From Salinibacterium sp. G-O1 (GTDB lineage Bacteria; Actinomycetota; Actinomycetes; Actinomycetales; Microbacteriaceae), in NCBI RefSeq assembly GCF_030063305.1, contig NZ_JASISV010000001.1, positions 124,001 to 188,000 of the forward strand: 64,000 bases of DNA, given 5' to 3'. The notes under the pieces were generated by a model, which worked only from the letters and a program-made list of their open reading frames with translations, did not search any database and was not told the DNA's origin. The position numbers were made by a program, and so were the translations under genes. The stretch's first letter is position 1. Each line of letters opens with the position of its first letter. This document shows positions 59,953 through 64,000 of this stretch, piece after piece.

Positions 59953-61637
59953 TGGTCGACACGTGGCTGGGTGACCCCGAAACCCCCCTGCTCGGCTTCC
60001 TGCACCTCCCGGATGGCGGTGTCGCGCGAAGTGGCGTGGTCATCTGCCCGCCCTTTGGTTTCGACCAGGTCCAGGCCTACCGGGCCATGCGGTTCGTTGG
60101 GCAGGAGCTGGCCGGACGGGGAATCGCAGCATTGCGTTTCGATTACCTCGGCGAGGGCGACTCGAGCGGGTCCACCGCGGCGTCCGATGCCGCTGAAGGC
60201 TGGATGGCCAGCATCCGGCATGCCATCCAGTACCTCCGCGATTCAGGGGTGCAGCAGGTGGCGCTGCTCGGGCTGGGCAGCGGCAGCCTCGTGGCGGCTG
60301 AGGCGGCGGCCACGGAGGATGTGGCAAGCCTGGTGCTGTGGGATCCGGAGCTGTCTGGACGGCGGTTCATCCGGAAACAGCGTTCGCTGTATGAACTCGC
60401 CGTGGGCGGAACGCAGGACCAGGCCGATGACAGCAATGCGCTCGTGGCGTTCTCCCTGCATTCCACGGCCATGGAGTGGCTGAAGGTCAGGGAGACGACG
60501 GTTGCGTCCCTCACCGCCCTCGGCATCGAGACCCTCGTGCTCGGCCGCAGCGCCTACGCGGCGAACCCGGCACTCGGGCGGCTCGCCGCGGCGGAGGTCG
60601 ACAGCATCCATTTCAGGTCGATTGATGGCCAGGAGGGCCTTCTCGAAGTGCCCGGCGAGTTGGCGGTACTTCCGGTCGACGACATCGGCGCGCTGGTCGA
60701 CTGGCTCGATCAGCGGGCTCCGGCTGTAGCATCCGCACTCACTCCGGTCATCACGCCGGAGGCCGTCGTCGGAACCGCACCCGACGGTGGGGACATCGTG
60801 GAGAGGCTCCACCGGGTCGGTGAGCACGACCTTTTCGCCATCGAGACAACGAGCGCGGCAGCTGATGACAACCTCGTGGTGCTGCAACCAGGAGCGTCAG
60901 AACACCGGGTGGGTCCGAGTCGGTTCCAGGTGCTCGCCGCGCGGGAGCTCGCTGGCCGCGGCCGGCGCGCCGTGCGTTTCGATCGCAGGATCACCGGCGA
61001 CACCACAGAGGTCGTGCCCGGCGAACCCACCCTCATGTTCGCGCAGGAGTGGGTCGACGATACCCATGCGTTGCTCGCACGTTTCGCTCCGACCGGGCTC
61101 GCGATGGTGGGCCTGTGCGCGGGTGGCTGGGTGGGGGCCAGGGTTGCAGAGCAGCACCCGGCGCTGCTGACAGTGCTGATGAGCCCGAACTACTACAAGA
61201 CCACACCGCTGAAGCCCGGGCACTACTCCGTGCTCGCGGCCGAGGCAGGAAAGGAATCACGGCTGCGCGCCCTCAAGGGTGCCGTGAAAAAGCACATCCC
61301 GGGCTGGCTCTGGCGTGTGATGTCGAGACTGCAGTTGTTCCATGACCCGGCCGTGCTTCTCGCGGCTCCCAGCCGTCCCGGCAGCACCGTCGCTGTGCTA
61401 CTGACCCCGGCGGATGCCGTCAACTTCGCCGTCCGCCGTGGCCCAGAGGCGGTCGACCGGCTGACGCGTCGTGGCGCCGACGTTCGCATCATCAACTATT
61501 CGGTGGGGGATCACTCCCTCTACGGGGAGCAGATCCGGCACGAGATGATGGATGACCTGCTCGCGCTGGTCGAAGAGACCATGCCGCGCGCCGGCAGTGG
61601 TGCCGCAGCCACCATGACGTCAGCGACGCTCGCGTGA
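59949..61637 (+). CDS. Tandem alpha/beta hydrolase; candidate acyl/aminoacyl transferase
   Basis: A 562-residue protein of two alpha/beta hydrolase modules. Module 1 (about residues 1-255) has GLGSGS at the nucleophile elbow, so the nucleophile is Gly at residue 110 and no catalytic His is evident; it seems inactive or structural. Module 2 (about 290-550) has GLCAGG with Cys390 as nucleophile, and H522 in VGDHSLYGE. GxCxGG is the box of PHA synthases, which act on thioesters. I infer a thioester-using transferase or thioesterase taking the aminoacyl group off the carrier protein. ATG 59949 overlaps the upstream stop; its stop overlaps the flippase start. Confidence 0.82.
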   Translation: MMVDTWLGDPETPLLGFLHLPDGGVARSGVVICPPFGFDQVQAYRAMRFVGQELAGRGIAALRFDYLGEGDSSGSTAASDAAEGWMASIRHAIQYLRDSGVQQVALLGLGSGSLVAAEAAATEDVASLVLWDPELSGRRFIRKQRSLYELAVGGTQDQADDSNALVAFSLHSTAMEWLKVRETTVASLTALGIETLVLGRSAYAANPALGRLAAAEVDSIHFRSIDGQEGLLEVPGELAVLPVDDIGALVDWLDQRAPAVASALTPVITPEAVVGTAPDGGDIVERLHRVGEHDLFAIETTSAAADDNLVVLQPGASEHRVGPSRFQVLAARELAGRGRRAVRFDRRITGDTTEVVPGEPTLMFAQEWVDDTHALLARFAPTGLAMVGLCAGGWVGARVAEQHPALLTVLMSPNYYKTTPLKPGHYSVLAAEAGKESRLRALKGAVKKHIPGWLWRVMSRLQLFHDPAVLLAAPSRPGSTVAVLLTPADAVNFAVRRGPEAVDRLTRRGADVRIINYSVGDHSLYGEQIRHEMMDDLLALVEETMPRAGSGAAATMTSATLA

Positions 61638-62920
61638 GCCGCGATGCCGCGAGAGTGACTCGTGTCAGGGCGCTGGGACTGTACGGACTCACGGTGGTTC
61701 TCAATGGCACCGTAAGCCTCGTCAGCATTCCGATCGTTGTCGCCATCGTCGGCGCCGACCAGTGGGCATCAATGGCCACCGGTCAATCGATCGGTGGCGC
61801 CCTCGCAGTTTTTGTTGCGTTCGGCTGGGGCCTGACCGGTCCGGCGACCGTGGCAAGGCTCGCGCCCCACCTGCGCCAGCAACTGTTTCTCGACTCGCTT
61901 TTTGCCAGGGGATTACTCGTACTGCCGGTCGTCGTGGTGCATGCGGTAGCCACCATCGCCATCGTGCCGCACGCCAAACCTGTCGCGTTTTTTGCAGGCC
62001 TCGCGATGCTTCTGGCCGGCGTATCCGCTGGCTGGTTCTTCGCGGGAGAGAGCAGGCCGGGGCGCTTTCTCGTTCTCGACACGGTTCCCCGTGTCGCGGG
62101 AACCATCCTCGGGTTGGTGCTGGTCATCCTTACCCAAAACCTGCTGCTCTTCGCGCTCGCGCAGCTCCTCGGATCGCTGGTGGCACTCGCCGTATCCGCG
62201 TGGGTGATTTTGCACGGGCGAGGACTCGACTTCCGAGCCGCAGCGCGGTTCAGGGTCATCGCCGGAAATCTTCTCGAGCAGCGCCATGGCGTCGTGGCGA
62301 CGGGTATCTATTCCCTGTTTACTCCCGCCGTGCTCGGACTTGTGGCGGTCGTATCTCCCACGCTACTTCCCCAGTTCGTGTTGGCCGACAGGCTCTCCAA
62401 ATTCGTCAGCATGGCGGCATCGCCGCTCGGCCAGGTTTTCCAGGGTTGGGTGCCAGCAGTCACCGGCCGGGAGCTCGCGCGCAGGCTGCGCGTCTCCGGC
62501 ACCATCACGACGAGTCTCGCGCTCTCGGCTGGCGTGGGGTTCATGGTGTTCCTGCGCCCCTTCAGCGAATTAATGACCCATGGACAGGTCAATTACACCG
62601 TCGCCGCGGCCGTGGCCTTCGGACTGGTCGCCATGACCCAAATCGCGTTTCCCTACCTCTCGAACGTCGGCCTGATGGCGGTCAATCGCCTCAGCGTCAT
62701 CGTCACGTCGGTTGCGGTCGGTGTGCCGGTGGCGCTCGTGCTTCTCGTCGTCGTCGAATTCGTCGCTCCGGAACACACGGTCTGGGCGCTGGTGGCCGGC
62801 AACGCAATAATGGTGGGCTGGCAGCTGGCGTCGCTGCGCGCGGCGACCCGGCAGCTCGCGGATGCCGAACGGCCGACGGCTCCCTCACAAACAGAGCCCG
62901 TCCCCAGCGGCGGCAGGTGA
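61634..62920 (+). CDS. Polysaccharide flippase (Wzx-like, MOP superfamily)
   Basis: A 428-residue protein with about twelve membrane segments, weakly conserved as is usual for Wzx. Landmarks are FLDSLFARGLLVLPVVVVHAV and NLLEQRHGVVATGIYSLFTPAVLGL. It would move the lipid-linked repeat unit across the membrane before polymerisation. Being translated with the carrier-protein module (four-base overlap at 61634) suggests the modification occurs on the lipid-linked unit before or during export. A direct-repeat site begins four bases after its stop. Confidence 0.82.
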   Translation: MSRDAARVTRVRALGLYGLTVVLNGTVSLVSIPIVVAIVGADQWASMATGQSIGGALAVFVAFGWGLTGPATVARLAPHLRQQLFLDSLFARGLLVLPVVVVHAVATIAIVPHAKPVAFFAGLAMLLAGVSAGWFFAGESRPGRFLVLDTVPRVAGTILGLVLVILTQNLLLFALAQLLGSLVALAVSAWVILHGRGLDFRAAARFRVIAGNLLEQRHGVVATGIYSLFTPAVLGLVAVVSPTLLPQFVLADRLSKFVSMAASPLGQVFQGWVPAVTGRELARRLRVSGTITTSLALSAGVGFMVFLRPFSELMTHGQVNYTVAAAVAFGLVAMTQIAFPYLSNVGLMAVNRLSVIVTSVAVGVPVALVLLVVVEFVAPEHTVWALVAGNAIMVGWQLASLRAATRQLADAERPTAPSQTEPVPSGGR

Positions 62921-62923
62921 GCG

Positions 62924-62942
62924 TTAACCCGTCTCTTAACCC
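62924..62942 (+). promoter_or_regulatory. Direct repeat TTAACCC-N5-TTAACCC, site 3
   Basis: TTAACCC at 62924-62930 and 62936-62942, 170 bases before the chain-length/kinase gene. TAATAT at 62990-62995 is a candidate -10. The bases just downstream (TGCAGACCGCTGC) resemble those after site 1 (CTGCATGACCCTGC). Confidence 0.7.
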
Positions 62943-63112
62943 TGCAGACCGCTGCTCGGTTACTCAAAGTGCGCGTTGGGCCGCTGGGGTAATATCCGTA
63001 GATTGAAACCTATCGACGACCGCTTTGCCCCCGAAAGCATCGCCCGCCGATATTGAGACCTACCCGAGGTCTCTTACATCACACATAACCCGAATCCGGA
63101 GCCATCCACCCA

Positions 63113-64000
63113 ATGGACATCCACGAATACTTTGGCGTGCTTCGTCGCGGCTGGGCGCTCATCGCGCTCGGGCTGCTTGTCGGTCTCGTCGGGGCCGCCG
63201 GTGCGCAAACACTGCAGGTTCCGACCTACACGGCAACCTCCCGCGAGCTGTTGACCACGGACACCTCCGGCAACCTCGCTCAGTCGCTGCAGGCAACCAC
63301 GTTCGCGGAAGGGCGCATCGCCTCCTACGTGCTCGTCGCCTCGAGCGGTCTGGTGCTGCAGCCGGTTATCGACGAGCTCGGCCTCGACATGACCGTCGAG
63401 GAGCTGGCAGCAGACCTCGTCGTGACGGCGCCCGCCCAGACACTCGTGATCGACATCACCGCCACCGCGGCCACGCCCAGGCGCGCCCGGGACATCGCCA
63501 ACACCACAAGCCGGGTTTTCAGCGAGGTTGTGACCGCGCAGGTGCAGCCCCTGACAGTCGTTCCCGTCGATCCCGCAGCAGTCGTCGACCCGGCAGCGCC
63601 CCCGGTGGAGCCGGTGACCGTCGTCCCCATCCGCATCGTCAACATCGAGAAAGCGTCCCTGCCTCCAGCCGCCCCGAGTTCGACGGCGCTGATCCTGCTC
63701 CTCGGCAGCTTCCTGGGGCTCGCCGCGGGCCTGGTCGGCGCGTCGCTGCGTGAGTCGATGGATCGCCGCATCCGCAACCGCGCCGGAGTCGCCGCCATCA
63801 CTGCAGCTCCGGTCCTCGGCGCCATCCGGGGCGACCGCAAAGCCAGGATGTCGCCGCTCGTGGTTGCCGAAGCCCCAGACAGCGGCATCGCGGGATCGTT
63901 CCGGGCGCTGCGCGCCAACCTCGAGCACGTGCGCGTTCGCGGCGAGTTGAACAGCTTCGTCGTGACCGGCATCGCGTCGCGCCAGGGAACATCCACGGTG
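63113..64000 (+). CDS. Polysaccharide chain-length determinant / tyrosine-kinase-like protein (3' end outside window)
   Basis: The first 296 residues of a Wzz/BY-kinase-like protein, open to the window edge. It begins with MDIHEYFGVLRRGW and a first membrane segment (about residues 15-33), followed by an external domain with the coiled region ATTFAEGRIASYVLVASS, a Pro/Val-rich stretch and the second segment (about 203-225, ALILLLGSFLGLAAGLVG). The cytoplasmic part starts SFRALRANLEHVRVRGELNSFVVTG. The phosphate-loop position reads RQGTST where kinases have GEGKST, so the Walker Lys is Thr. It probably controls polymer length. ATG 63113 has GGAG 11 bases upstream. Confidence 0.87.
   Translation, partial: MDIHEYFGVLRRGWALIALGLLVGLVGAAGAQTLQVPTYTATSRELLTTDTSGNLAQSLQATTFAEGRIASYVLVASSGLVLQPVIDELGLDMTVEELAADLVVTAPAQTLVIDITATAATPRRARDIANTTSRVFSEVVTAQVQPLTVVPVDPAAVVDPAAPPVEPVTVVPIRIVNIEKASLPPAAPSSTALILLLGSFLGLAAGLVGASLRESMDRRIRNRAGVAAITAAPVLGAIRGDRKARMSPLVVAEAPDSGIAGSFRALRANLEHVRVRGELNSFVVTGIASRQGTSTV

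Overview
The window comes from a high-GC actinobacterium, most likely a member of the Microbacteriaceae. The evidence is the G/C-ending codon use, a dnaK-grpE-dnaJ-hspR operon controlled by HAIR boxes, DtxR/IdeR-type iron boxes, a C50-carotenoid gene set (crtE-crtB-crtI-crtYe-crtYf/crtEb with idi), many GTG starts and many apparently leaderless genes. It looks like ordinary chromosome; I saw no insertion sequence, phage, CRISPR array, rRNA or replication origin. One tRNA, Gly(CCC), is present.

Layout. 1-2.9 kb: a zinc island (metal ABC transporter, Fur/Zur regulator, cysteine-poor L28, L33 and S14) followed by HU and a strong terminator. 3-7.3 kb: a CopD-CtaG fusion, an unknown membrane-anchored protein and a PIF1/RecD-like helicase. 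7.35-7.78 kb: a gene-free block of tandem repeats and palindromes. 7.8-14.1 kb: iron-boxed heme oxygenase with a DUF2470 gene, DinB, dienelactone hydrolase, then a small accessory block of two hydrolases and two convergent TetR genes. 14.2-19.4 kb: tRNA-Gly, a lipoprotein, dcd and an iron-boxed ferric-iron ABC transporter. 19.4-25.4 kb: carotenoid genes and a MarR regulator. 25.5-35.8 kb: a PEP-mutase-like enzyme, an MFS transporter, the heat-shock operon and a short ClpB. 35.9-48.1 kb: oxidoreductases, GntR, exonuclease III, pyrE, a HAD phosphatase, an orphan DNA methyltransferase, an RNA methyltransferase and a TetR/YhgE operon. 48.2-49.6 kb: purA with a 71-bp tandem repeat.

49.7-64 kb (running off the window): a Wzx/Wzy-type surface polysaccharide locus containing a glycosyl-1-phosphate transferase, glycosyltransferases, polymerase, flippase and a chain-length/kinase protein. 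Inside it lies a five-gene module: phosphopantetheinyl transferase, stand-alone carrier protein, acyl-CoA-dehydrogenase-like protein, a seryl-tRNA-synthetase-like amino acid:carrier-protein ligase and a tandem alpha/beta hydrolase whose second half has a Cys nucleophile box. I infer that an amino acid is activated on a carrier protein, perhaps oxidised, and transferred to the polysaccharide or its precursor. Three gene starts in this locus are preceded by the same direct repeat, TTAACCC-N5-TTAACCC, on the same strand, which suggests a shared regulator.

Two other signals recur. Thirteen genes start exactly six bases after a TANNNT box and lack a Shine-Dalgarno sequence, which points to leaderless mRNAs with a fixed geometry. 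A palindrome family built on AAATGA(A/C)GGA, attached to short tandem repeats, occurs at two intergenic sites about 36 kb apart.
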